Shown here in pieces: positions 26,638-35,885 of a DNA stretch of 64,000 nucleotides. The number at the start of each line of letters is the position of its first letter. Position 1 is the stretch's first letter. The notes under the pieces were generated by a model. The model was not told where the DNA came from and ran no database searches. It saw only the letters and a program-made list of their open reading frames with translations. The DNA is taken from positions 1 through 64,000 of the forward strand of contig CAKMXJ010000001.1 in the NCBI GenBank assembly GCA_928724745.1. Reading direction: 5' to 3'. This DNA comes from Anthracocystis setariae. Its lineage: Eukaryota > Basidiomycota > Ustilaginomycetes > Ustilaginales > Ustilaginaceae. A program made the position numbers and the translations under genes.

Positions 26638-29175
26638 ATGCGTTCACCATCCGACAACGACGGCGACAATTCCGCAAGAAAGAGCAGCGGCAAAGTCACC
26701 CGCAACTTACAAGATGCAAGCGGCTCCAAATCGCTTCCACCTTGCCAAGAGCATCTCCCATCTGTCCGTCAAGAGAGCAGCGTACTGTCCCATCAACTTG
26801 GCGACTTGGGCTCATCACGGCATCAGGACCGCCATCTAGCCGATCAAGCCGGAATCCTCTCCTCAGAAGAGCACAAGCTGGGCGATCTTAACGTCGTAGC
26901 TGCCTACAGAGCACACTTTCGAGAATCTCCCCTGGAGTTTTTGCAACAATTTGTCGCCTACGGACAAGGTACAGGTTGGCGAGGCTACTCAAACTACATC
27001 GGTGCTCCCATTCTCTACACTGGATGCTCGCAAGAGAGTATTCGTGCCGTTCTCAACAGTGAACAGGTTCAAGAGCGCATCCGTGAACTTGCCTCGAAGC
27101 GAGTAGAGCTTCTTCTACCGCAACAGTCCCCTTTTTCGCCTACGGGTCCAAACAAGACCCAAAAGAACCTGGCCATCTTCAAGGAACGCAAGAAGCGTCA
27201 GATCGAACAGCAGCTCAGAGATGAAGCGCATGCCATCCTTCAAGTCAGTGTCGCCCGCGTGGATTCGCTACCCTTCATCAAATTCTTTGCTGCCACGGTC
27301 AACAACATTTTGGCCAGGATGTATCATCAAGGCATTCATATCAGTGTGCCCCAAGTGCTTGAGTTGCGTCGAGTCGCCGCCTATGCAGCTGAGCGCAAGC
27401 AAACCATCCTCTTCCTTCCCTGCCACAAATCGCACATCGATTATCTCACCCTTTCCTGGCTGATGTTCCGTCTCGGCATTGCGCTACCCCACATCATTGC
27501 TGGAGAGAACCTCGACCTTCCTGTGTTGGGAGATGTGCTTCGCAAAGGTGGCGCTTTCTTCATCCGCCGCACCTTTTCTGGAGATCAGCTTTATCCAGCC
27601 GTTATCAAGGAATACGTCGAGACGCTTTTGGCTAGCGGCAAGAATCTCGAGTGCTTCATCGAGGGCACTCGTTCACGTACAGGCAAATTGCTGCCGCCCA
27701 AGCTGGGAATCCTCAAGTATGTCGTCGAGGGCCTCCTCGATGGACGCACCGACGACGTCTGGATCTGTCCAGTCAGCTTGCAGTATGACTCGGTCATTGA
27801 GTCCGAAACCTACGTGTCCGAGCTGCTCGGCAAACCCAAGGAGGCCGAGTCGCTTCTCGGCTTACTCTCTGGAAGTTCATCGCTGCTTCAGCTCAAGATG
27901 GGTCGCATCGATATCCGCTTCGACACACCCTGGTCGCTTCAAGGCTTCATCAAGGAGCAGAAGGATCGAAGAGCCGCGCCGGGCTACAAGGACGAAAAGG
28001 TGGAGCTTGATCCCGTCAACAACGAAGTGCACAAAGTCTTACTACTCAAGGCGCTCGGTTACCGCGTGCTGGCCGACATTAACAAAGTGTCTGTTGTCAT
28101 GCCAGCAGCGCTGATTGGAGCGGTGGTTTTGACATTGCGAGGACGTGGCATTTCTCGAAGCCAGCTCATTCAGAGGGTCGACTGGCTTCGTGCTGCCATT
28201 GTTCATAAGGGGTTCACCGTAGCCGATTTTGGCGTAATGAATACGGGCGAGGTGGTCGACCGTGCACTGAGCACCGTCATGAAGGGGCTCATCTCGGAGG
28301 ATAAAGACGTGATGGAACCCACGTTTGTCCCCGTGAAACGCTTCGAACTAAGCTTCTACCGCAACCAGGTGATTCATATCTTTGTCTCCGAGGCGCTCGC
28401 TTCTGCTGCGCTCTACACTAGGGTCAAACAAGGAGGCACAGCACCGATGCAGAGGATGACAAGAAAGGATCTTGTGAGCGAGTGTCTGTTCATCTCGTCG
28501 GTGCTACGCAACGAGTTTGTCTTTGGAGTCGATTCCCTCGAGACCAATGTGGATCGCACGGTGGATGGCATGGTGGCCAACGGAGTGCTGGAGAAGCACG
28601 ACGACATCGAGCCCGAGCATGGCGGCTCGATCGAGTTGAGCAGCAAGGAGCGAGAGCAAGGTCGCGAAAACTTTGACTCGTACCTCTTCCTCATCTGGCC
28701 TTTCATCGAGGGATACTGGCTTGCAGCAGTGTCTCTTCTGTCGCTGATTCCACAAGGTGCCGAAGCGCAACATTACCCCACCCACAAGCTTCCGTGGTTT
28801 GCTGCCAAGGACTTTGAGAAGCACACGCAGCTGCTCGGTAAGACGCTGTACGCCCAAGGCGAGCTTTCCTATCTGGAATCCGTCAACGCGGCGACACTAT
28901 CTCAAGCTTTCACGCGGATGGAGGAGATGGGAATGATCTTGCGCAAGAAATCATCGCATCAGAAACCGATCCCCATCATGTCACTTCATCCCGACTTCTG
29001 GCCTTCGCAAAGCTCGAAGCTCACCGACTACATCGACCACCTCTCGCAATTCCGACGTGAGGGTAAAGACCGTCGAGAACAAAACGTAGGCGACAAGGTG
29101 CGCAAATACACATCCATGTACATCCCACCAGTGCTGGAAGAGTCGGACGTCAAGCAACGACAGGCACAGATGTGA
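26638..29175 (+). CDS. Glycerone-phosphate (DHAP)/glycerol-3-phosphate O-acyltransferase-like enzyme
   Basis: Acylates glycerol-3-phosphate or dihydroxyacetone phosphate, the first step of glycerolipid or ether-lipid synthesis. Single exon, 845 aa from ATG 26638. PlsC/GNPAT motifs in order: block I HX4D in CHKSHIDYL (His263, Asp268); block II around GGAFFIRRTF; block III FIEGTRSRTGK; block IV PVSLQYD. This matches the GNPAT/PlsB branch rather than the shorter yeast Gat1/Gat2 type. The first 90 residues are Ser/Asp-rich and disordered, and I see no clear C-terminal peroxisomal SKL signal (it ends RQAQM). A hydrophobic segment (FLIWPFIEGYWLAAVSLLSLI) could anchor it to a membrane. Substrate preference cannot be told from sequence. 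Confidence 0.9.
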   Translation: MRSPSDNDGDNSARKSSGKVTRNLQDASGSKSLPPCQEHLPSVRQESSVLSHQLGDLGSSRHQDRHLADQAGILSSEEHKLGDLNVVAAYRAHFRESPLEFLQQFVAYGQGTGWRGYSNYIGAPILYTGCSQESIRAVLNSEQVQERIRELASKRVELLLPQQSPFSPTGPNKTQKNLAIFKERKKRQIEQQLRDEAHAILQVSVARVDSLPFIKFFAATVNNILARMYHQGIHISVPQVLELRRVAAYAAERKQTILFLPCHKSHIDYLTLSWLMFRLGIALPHIIAGENLDLPVLGDVLRKGGAFFIRRTFSGDQLYPAVIKEYVETLLASGKNLECFIEGTRSRTGKLLPPKLGILKYVVEGLLDGRTDDVWICPVSLQYDSVIESETYVSELLGKPKEAESLLGLLSGSSSLLQLKMGRIDIRFDTPWSLQGFIKEQKDRRAAPGYKDEKVELDPVNNEVHKVLLLKALGYRVLADINKVSVVMPAALIGAVVLTLRGRGISRSQLIQRVDWLRAAIVHKGFTVADFGVMNTGEVVDRALSTVMKGLISEDKDVMEPTFVPVKRFELSFYRNQVIHIFVSEALASAALYTRVKQGGTAPMQRMTRKDLVSECLFISSVLRNEFVFGVDSLETNVDRTVDGMVANGVLEKHDDIEPEHGGSIELSSKEREQGRENFDSYLFLIWPFIEGYWLAAVSLLSLIPQGAEAQHYPTHKLPWFAAKDFEKHTQLLGKTLYAQGELSYLESVNAATLSQAFTRMEEMGMILRKKSSHQKPIPIMSLHPDFWPSQSSKLTDYIDHLSQFRREGKDRREQNVGDKVRKYTSMYIPPVLEESDVKQRQAQM

Positions 29176-29817
29176 TAGATGGCGTCGTCGGCTCGCCTGC
29201 CTGTCATTACAGCCTCTTTAGATACCAGCCAGCGATCTTTATTTGCTGATTTCCTTGTAACTGATATGATCTGGCCTCTCAAATTACACTTTGCCGATGC
29301 TTGTCACGCTCACCAGCTCAACTCAATGGTCTTAACCATACTTACAAGAAGTAAGCGCTTCATTCTTCGATGGACTCTGTGTAGGAAAACTCGTCAGTCG
29401 AAGCCTTGGGGGTTTTGGTTTTTTTGTTTTTTTTTTTTTGGTTTTTTTTTTGACTGGGTGTCCGTTCTTCGGCGACAGCGGCGCTCGGACCTTGTTGCTC
29501 CGATGATTTTCTTCGACGTTTTGAGCAAGACAAAAGGTCTCTTGATGCCCTCGGCACGACATCCTTCCGTCTTGGCTCGCCGGCGGTCAACCTTGGACCC
29601 GTTGGCTGGCATTTTGCATCTCTTCTTTCTACAGGTACCCTGTTTGACCTTGTCTCTTGACCATCACTGAACGACCTATACCGCATCGAGGTAGCTTTCT
29701 GCCTTCGATCATCGCTCGACTTCATCCAAGCTGTCGGCACAAGTTTTATTCAAGCTCATCTCTGCTGCCTCTCTCCGGCTCAGGCAGACCAGTGTCGCTT
29801 CTCGTTCTTCTTCCACC
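29176..29817. other. Intergenic region
   Basis: No gene is seen. It includes long T runs near 29418-29452, read through by spurious frames on the other strand. Confidence 0.6.
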
Positions 29818-31332
29818 ATGAGCACTGCCTCCAACGCTGCTTCGGCCTCTGCTGCCTTCGCTACATCCAGCGAAAAGCACGATGATATCGCCGCTGCCCG
29901 TCGCTTTCTCGAGTACGTCGATGCCAGCCCAACTCCTTTCCATGCCGTAGCTACCACCTCGGCCATGCTCGATGCTGCTGGTTTTGTCCGCGTCAAGGAA
30001 ACCGATCTGTGGGACAACAAGGTCAAGCAAGGTGGCAAATACTACTTTACTCGCAACCAGTCTGCTATCGTCGCTTTTGCTGTCGGTGCCAAGTACCAGC
30101 CTGGTAACGGTGTCCACGTCGTCGGCGCCCACACCGATTCACCCAACTTCCAGATCAAGCCTGTCTCGCGTAAGACCAAGGAAGGTTACCTCCAGTGCGG
30201 CGTCGAGACCTACGGCGGTGGTATCTGGGCTTCTTGGTTCGATCGTGACCTTGGTGTCGCTGGTCGTGTCATCGTCTCTGACTCCAAAAACCACGATGCC
30301 TTCACTGGTAAGCTTGTTCACATCAAACGTCCCATCCTCCGCATTCCTACCCTCGCCATCCACCTCAACCGCACCGTCAACGAGGCCTTCAAGTTCAATG
30401 TCGAGGACAATACCGTCCCAATCCTTGGTCTCGCCACCGAGCACCTCAACAAGCGTGCAGACGAGCTTGCTGAGGCCGCCAAGGTCACTCCGCAGGCTGT
30501 TGGTTCTCCCATCATGACCGAAAAGCATCACTCCGTCCTTCTCGACTTGCTGGCTGCCGAGCTCGGCGTGGCTGTCGAACAGATTCAAGACTTTGAGCTC
30601 AGTCTGTACGACACACAGCCTGCTTCGATCGGTGGTATTAACAACGAGTTTATCCATTCGCCACGACTCGACAACCAGATGTCGTGCTTCTGCGCCACTG
30701 AGGCGATCATCGCTTCGTTGTCATCGCCCGAATCGCTCAGCAACTCTTCGTCGATTCGTGCCATCGCCTTGTTCGACAACGAGGAGGTCGGCTCGGTTTC
30801 GACCCATGGTGCCGAGTCCAACATGCTGCCAAGTCTCATCCAGCGTCTCGTTGCTCTTCCGGTCTCATCCTCGTCCTCTTCGGCGCCTGCTGCCTCGAAT
30901 CTGTACGAGCAGGCCATCGCGCGTTCCTTCCTGCTCTCTTCCGATATGGCTCACGGCTTCCACCCCAACTACTCGTCGTACTACGAGGAGAACCACCGTC
31001 CCAAGATCAATCACGGTCCAGTCATCAAGACCAACGTCAAGCAGAGGTACGCCACCACCGGTCCTACCGCGTTCCTCATTCGACGTATCGCACAACGCGC
31101 CCAAGTTCCTCTGCAGTCGTTTGTCGTCAAGAACGACATGCCTTGCGGTTCCACCATCGGACCCATGCTCAGCAAGCTGGGAATCCGTACGCTCGACCTT
31201 GGCAACCCGCAGCTGTCCATGCACTCGATTCGCGAAACCTGCGGTACTAAGGACGTCGAATACAAGATCCAGCTCTTCAAGCACTTTTTCGATTCGTTCG
31301 AACACGTCGACGCTCAACTCACCATCGATTAG
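29818..31332 (+). CDS. Aspartyl aminopeptidase, M18 family (DNPEP/Ape4 type)
   Basis: Removes N-terminal Asp/Glu from peptides; a dodecameric, two-zinc cytosolic enzyme in the family. Single exon, 504 aa, start ATG 29818 in a good context (caccATGAGC). Metal and catalytic residues are visible: His105 and Asp107 in GAHTDSPN; Asp320 and Glu322-Glu323 in DNEEVGS; Asp376 in SSDMAHGFHPNY; His469 in MHSIRE. Length matches the cytosolic enzyme (yeast Ape4 490, human 475) and there is no propeptide of the vacuolar Ape1 kind. Codon use is strongly C-ending and biased, suggesting high expression. Confidence 0.96.
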   Translation: MSTASNAASASAAFATSSEKHDDIAAARRFLEYVDASPTPFHAVATTSAMLDAAGFVRVKETDLWDNKVKQGGKYYFTRNQSAIVAFAVGAKYQPGNGVHVVGAHTDSPNFQIKPVSRKTKEGYLQCGVETYGGGIWASWFDRDLGVAGRVIVSDSKNHDAFTGKLVHIKRPILRIPTLAIHLNRTVNEAFKFNVEDNTVPILGLATEHLNKRADELAEAAKVTPQAVGSPIMTEKHHSVLLDLLAAELGVAVEQIQDFELSLYDTQPASIGGINNEFIHSPRLDNQMSCFCATEAIIASLSSPESLSNSSSIRAIALFDNEEVGSVSTHGAESNMLPSLIQRLVALPVSSSSSSAPAASNLYEQAIARSFLLSSDMAHGFHPNYSSYYEENHRPKINHGPVIKTNVKQRYATTGPTAFLIRRIAQRAQVPLQSFVVKNDMPCGSTIGPMLSKLGIRTLDLGNPQLSMHSIRETCGTKDVEYKIQLFKHFFDSFEHVDAQLTID

Positions 31333-31471
31333 ACGTCCCTATTCGCACTTGTCCTCTCGTCCTTCTGCAAGAGCATGTGATGGTTGGAATGAATGTCAAA
31401 AAGTCATACTTGATCGATCTATTGCGTGAATCAACCGCGAGCTGATCCAATGTTGTCAAGCTAGCAGAGCG

Positions 31472-34400
31472 TTACAAGATCGAGTTGAGCATTTGCGTCT
31501 CGTCCACATTGAGGTGAGCGGCAAGATGCGATTGAAACTGTTGTCGTCCACTGGCTTGTGCCAAGTGTTGCAAGTACTGCGAGATCCAGCTCTTGAGATC
31601 CAAGCTGTAGACCGGATCAGTTTTGAGATCTTCATCATCCTCCAAGCCAAAGTCGTCATCGTTCTGCAGAGCATCCAATCCACCAGGTCCAAGCATATCA
31701 GAGAGGAAGGCAAAGTCGTCCTGACTTTGACCACGTGGCTCGTACTCGTCGTCCCATTCACCGTCCTCATCATCGGTCTCGGGTGTGCGAGCTCCGTCCT
31801 CCCTGCTGACGCCAGCGCCCGCGCCTGCTCGTGAGGCAGAGCTCCATTCCTTGAGGAGCACCTTGATGATCTTGGCGAACATGGGCACGCTGGTGTACTG
31901 GTGTGGCATGGTCTTGGCACGCGAACGTGTGCGGATAATGCCAGAGTTGTCTGGAAGAATATCGCCTCGCACATTGGTGGCAGTGAGGAAAGCTCGACGA
32001 CTGTCAAGCACTTTGGCCAATGCAAGCGCCGACACTCGCTGCGACCAGACGCCTTGGAAGGTCTCGACATTGTCCACCCACTTCTTGCACAGCACCTCGA
32101 GCCCATTGCCACTTTCCGCGGCTGCGTTTTGGGTGGGTGCAACCTGGATGGTTTCGAGCAAGTCCATGATCTGCTTTGCTTGGTCGTCGTTGTCATGCAT
32201 CAGGTATGCGATTGGTACAATGAGCGATTGCGTGAATGTCGCGGTCTGTGCTGTAGCAAGACGCTGCACCATGGCATTGAGCAGCTCTGGCACCACATGT
32301 GCAATACGATCCCCGGCCTTTCTTAAAAGCGCTACGACAAGGTCACCGACAGCAAGACCACCACTCTCGGAATCGTTAGTGGGAACCAAAAGCTTGGCGA
32401 TGATTTGCAGCATGAGATCCACCGACGACGACGGCATGGTAGCGTCTTTCCAATCAATGAGCTCTTGTGTGCACTTTTTGACAAGGACGGTGAGGCATTC
32501 AATGCCGTTTTGCAGCACATCGCGATCTTCGCTGACGGACAGCACCCGGAACAGATTTGGACATAGCAAGTTGACGGCACCACGGAGAGCTGCTGGGTTG
32601 GCCCCATCGAGAACGCTCTTGGCCAGCTCTACAGCGGTCTCGGCCACTGCAGAGGGTTCGGTATCTGTAGACGAGTTTGCTCCACCTGGCAGGCTAGACC
32701 CAATGGCGGCAGCCAAGAACGGAAGACTCTGCTGCACGATGACTTGGGGAACGCCGGGCTGCTTGGAGCCCGCAAGTGATTCGAGCAGATCCGACACTAC
32801 GGAGAGAAGAATGATGTCCTTGGCGTTAGGCGCCCAAACCTGCAGAGCGGCTGTGACGATCTCCCCGATGATAGCAGGCTCCACGAGCTCTGTGGTCGTG
32901 ACCTCGCCCCTTTCCGTCTCTTCGACTACTACGGCCTGAACCGTCTCAATGATGAGGATAAGGGTATCCTCGGAGGCTTGCGTGAGCAGGGGACCAAGCT
33001 TCTGCACGATGCGGGGTGCGTAGGGTCCAACGACACTCGAAGCCAGATGTCGGTAGAAGTTCTTGATCGTTCGCACCGCTGAGATCTTGACCGGAAGTGA
33101 AGAGTCCTCGGACCCGATGGCATGAACGGCTGCGTCGAGGAATTGAACGGCCAACTCCGAAGGAAGCGAAGTGGCGAACTGCGATGCAAAGACAAAGCCT
33201 CGGCCTTGCAAGAAGGGAGGAGCATCATTACCAACATTGGGTAGCACGATGGTGGAGAAGATCGACTCGAGATTGAGAGCCTGTCTGGCCTCTGGCTGAG
33301 TCTCGATGATCTCAGTGATAGCTTCCGCATTGCTTCCGATTGCTGTCAACACACCCTCATGCACTTTCCACCAATCCTCATCGCCACTGGCTCTCTCGGC
33401 ATTGGCCTGCTCGATGAGGAGGTGGAATTGCTGTCCAATCGAGCGAAGCGTTGGGATGGGGAAGTCGTCGATGAGCATGCCAAGCAAATCAGCGGCAGCT
33501 ATTCGCAAGCTATAGGAAACGGACTCGTCGTCCTCATCCGCGATAAAGGCATTGGCGTCGGTGGCCCAGTTTTCTTCGTCGTCGACAGTCATATCAATGT
33601 AAACGAGGAGAAGACGGACGAGCTGCTGAAGTACTTCTGTCTCGTGACCTTGTCCGCCTGTGCCGCCACTGACCAAGAGAGGACGGCAGCGGTCCCCCCT
33701 GGATGCTTCGTTGATAAAGTCGAAGATGGAGCTGGCCAAAGATGGGATGTCGCAGGCAACGTCATCGTCGCCTTCTTCGGAGGTAGGTGCAGAGAGGTCG
33801 CATGAAGTGGAGAGATAGAGCTTCCTGAAGATGGGTAGCAACGAGACGAGATTAGCGATGCAAGACTGGAAGAAGGCTGGCAGATATGCTTTGAATTGGG
33901 CGCGGAACATGGCGGCCACCTTGAGCGACTTGAAGATCTCGTTGCGGAGCGCCAAAGAGCCCCAGCCCAGGTGCAAGTCTGAGCCGAGTTGCTGGGCAGG
34001 ATCTTGTTCGATGAGAGCCTGCATCATAGCAAGCCATCGGGGTAGCATGGTGTGCGAGGCCTGCTTGACGACATCAGGGTAGGTCTCCTTGACCATGAAG
34101 AGGGTGGTGAGGCACTGGCGGAAAACAAGCACGCATCTTGCTCGCACATAGGCGCTATGACGGTCTTGTTGGGCCAGCACCTGTTCTAATGCTGGTAAGA
34201 TCTGCTTGGCGACGTGCATCAGCTGCACCTCGTCCATCTCGACGCGAACGAATTCGGACAAGAGCGCCATGGCACCATGCAAACCATTCGCCTCGCCTTG
34301 TTGGAGAAGCTGTTGGACGCAGGGAAGCAAGTCAGGGTATTCGTCGGGGTAGTCGGGACCTGCGATGGTGGAGATGGCGTAGGATGCGGCAAGGCGAATC

Positions 34401-34723
34401 TTTCGTATTGGATCAGCGAGACCGCTGAGCAGCTGATGGCGGATGTGCCGCTTGATCGACACATCGACGGCAGATCCGATGAACGCGTCGAAGTAAGGGC
34501 CCCATCGTGCTGTGATGTATTTGCGTAGGGCCAAGCCTGCTGACTGACGAACGTGGAGAGCTGCGGTCTGATTGAGAAGCAGCGTCACGAGAGCGAGACC
34601 GGCTTGGCCTGTGGGATCTTGTTCTGGCGAACGGAAGGACTCGAGCTGCGTCTCGGCGTGGGTTCGGATACCTGCGTCCGGCGATAGCGTCGCCTCGAGA
34701 CATGCCGCCAACTGCTGCTCCAT
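31472..34723 (-). CDS. KAP114: Karyopherin-beta, importin-9/KAP114 type
   Basis: Nuclear import receptor; family members carry histones H2A-H2B, TBP and ribosomal proteins. Start chosen at MEQQLAACLEATLSPD (34723), matching the family N-terminus; the frame is open 32 codons further, but that stretch is not protein-like. 1083 aa, intronless. HEAT repeats run throughout, with an importin-beta N-terminal domain near residues 20-100 (AGLALRKYITARWGPYF). An acidic loop near residues 400-430 (VDDEENWATDANAFIADEDDES) and a C-terminal acidic block (DDEDGEWDDEYEP) agree with the histone-binding loops of importin-9. Confidence 0.93.
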   Translation of the reverse strand: MEQQLAACLEATLSPDAGIRTHAETQLESFRSPEQDPTGQAGLALVTLLLNQTAALHVRQSAGLALRKYITARWGPYFDAFIGSAVDVSIKRHIRHQLLSGLADPIRKIRLAASYAISTIAGPDYPDEYPDLLPCVQQLLQQGEANGLHGAMALLSEFVRVEMDEVQLMHVAKQILPALEQVLAQQDRHSAYVRARCVLVFRQCLTTLFMVKETYPDVVKQASHTMLPRWLAMMQALIEQDPAQQLGSDLHLGWGSLALRNEIFKSLKVAAMFRAQFKAYLPAFFQSCIANLVSLLPIFRKLYLSTSCDLSAPTSEEGDDDVACDIPSLASSIFDFINEASRGDRCRPLLVSGGTGGQGHETEVLQQLVRLLLVYIDMTVDDEENWATDANAFIADEDDESVSYSLRIAAADLLGMLIDDFPIPTLRSIGQQFHLLIEQANAERASGDEDWWKVHEGVLTAIGSNAEAITEIIETQPEARQALNLESIFSTIVLPNVGNDAPPFLQGRGFVFASQFATSLPSELAVQFLDAAVHAIGSEDSSLPVKISAVRTIKNFYRHLASSVVGPYAPRIVQKLGPLLTQASEDTLILIIETVQAVVVEETERGEVTTTELVEPAIIGEIVTAALQVWAPNAKDIILLSVVSDLLESLAGSKQPGVPQVIVQQSLPFLAAAIGSSLPGGANSSTDTEPSAVAETAVELAKSVLDGANPAALRGAVNLLCPNLFRVLSVSEDRDVLQNGIECLTVLVKKCTQELIDWKDATMPSSSVDLMLQIIAKLLVPTNDSESGGLAVGDLVVALLRKAGDRIAHVVPELLNAMVQRLATAQTATFTQSLIVPIAYLMHDNDDQAKQIMDLLETIQVAPTQNAAAESGNGLEVLCKKWVDNVETFQGVWSQRVSALALAKVLDSRRAFLTATNVRGDILPDNSGIIRTRSRAKTMPHQYTSVPMFAKIIKVLLKEWSSASRAGAGAGVSREDGARTPETDDEDGEWDDEYEPRGQSQDDFAFLSDMLGPGGLDALQNDDDFGLEDDEDLKTDPVYSLDLKSWISQYLQHLAQASGRQQFQSHLAAHLNVDETQMLNSIL

Positions 34724-34985
34724 ACTGACGGCGCCTGAGACAATGCAGAAGTAATGGTGATGATAGGGATAAGGCAGCCAAGACACCAGTGCTTCGAGCG
34801 TCAGTTTGCGTAGGGTCAAAGTAGTGTGTTGATCTTGCTTCGTCTGGAATATATAAAATCACAGTTCGTTAAGGAGATCGCCCGATATCCGATTGATCCC
34901 GATGCTCAACTATCAAAATGGTTTCGGACTGCGAACATCCCAGAAAGACTGCAACGCCTATCAGTCGTGGTACGGCTCTGCCAGG

Positions 34986-35751
34986 CTAATCAGCAGCACA
35001 AGGTCTCGTTCCTGAACCGTCTTGCAGCGCCAGCACAGCTTTTGGCGAGCGAGAGGCTTCGACTCTGGCTTTGTCTCCGGGACCGTCTGCGGAGCCGAGC
35101 GTGTGCCTGGAAGGCATTTTCTTGGTCAAACTCAGAGGCATCACCAGTAGTGTCAAGATGTCTAGCCAGATTTGACGAAGCTCAAGGCTCGCACGATTGT
35201 GGAGAAACTGGTCAGGAGTCCCTTCTTCGAGTGCGACAACTAAATGGTCAAGCGATTCGACATCCGCCAACCACGTATCACCGGCCACGGCAGAGGAGCT
35301 TTGCGCCAGGGCCATGGCCAAGTCATAGTCTCTCCTGCCTTTTCGCGGTCATCGGCCTCGATGTCGAAGGAGGCGCAGCCTTCATTCTCACCGGCAGCCA
35401 CGACAAGATGCTGCTGAGGCGGGTCGCGCTGCACGGCCACGCTACAGATGCCGACATGCAACAAGAGTAGTGTAAATTCAAGCTCATGCATTTCCCAGGG
35501 CAACAATTCATTTCAAGAGACACCCGTCGCCATACGTGGAGGTGTCTGTCCCCACGCAGAGGGGCAAGAGCAATGTTGAGACTCGGCTGTGCACTCTTTC
35601 TTGCTTTTGCCAAGGTCGCAGCTGAGACTGACGTTGTCAAGCTTGCTCGAGAGCTCCTCGTTGAGGTCGCCTTGACAAACCGCAAGGTATTTGGTGCGGC
35701 AATCGTTGCAAAGCATTGGCTCAAGTCTACTTTAATCGCGCTCTTGTACAT
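34986..35751 (-). CDS. Unresolved gene or gene remnant
   Basis: The gap between KAP114 and the transporter contains minus-strand stretches that look coding but lie in different frames: 35513-35716 (LSSKLDNVSLSCDLGKSKKE), 35240-35506 (HELEFTLLLLHVGICSVAVQ, then a polar acidic stretch) and 34986-35321 (DTWLADVESLDHLVVALEE). They could be exons of one protein; one possible 41-nt intron bridges the stop at 35513. They could also be a gene broken by frameshifts. I recognise no family. Coordinates are the outer limits of these stretches, not a gene model. Confidence 0.3.
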
Positions 35752-35885
35752 CTTTCGAGAGTATTTGAATGATTGATTGATTTGGGTATATCACAAGGCT
35801 AAGGAACAGAAACTGACAAGACGTAGCAGCGCAATATAATGTGTTTCTATGCATGAATCGTGGTAGTCGATCGGATCGAAAAATT

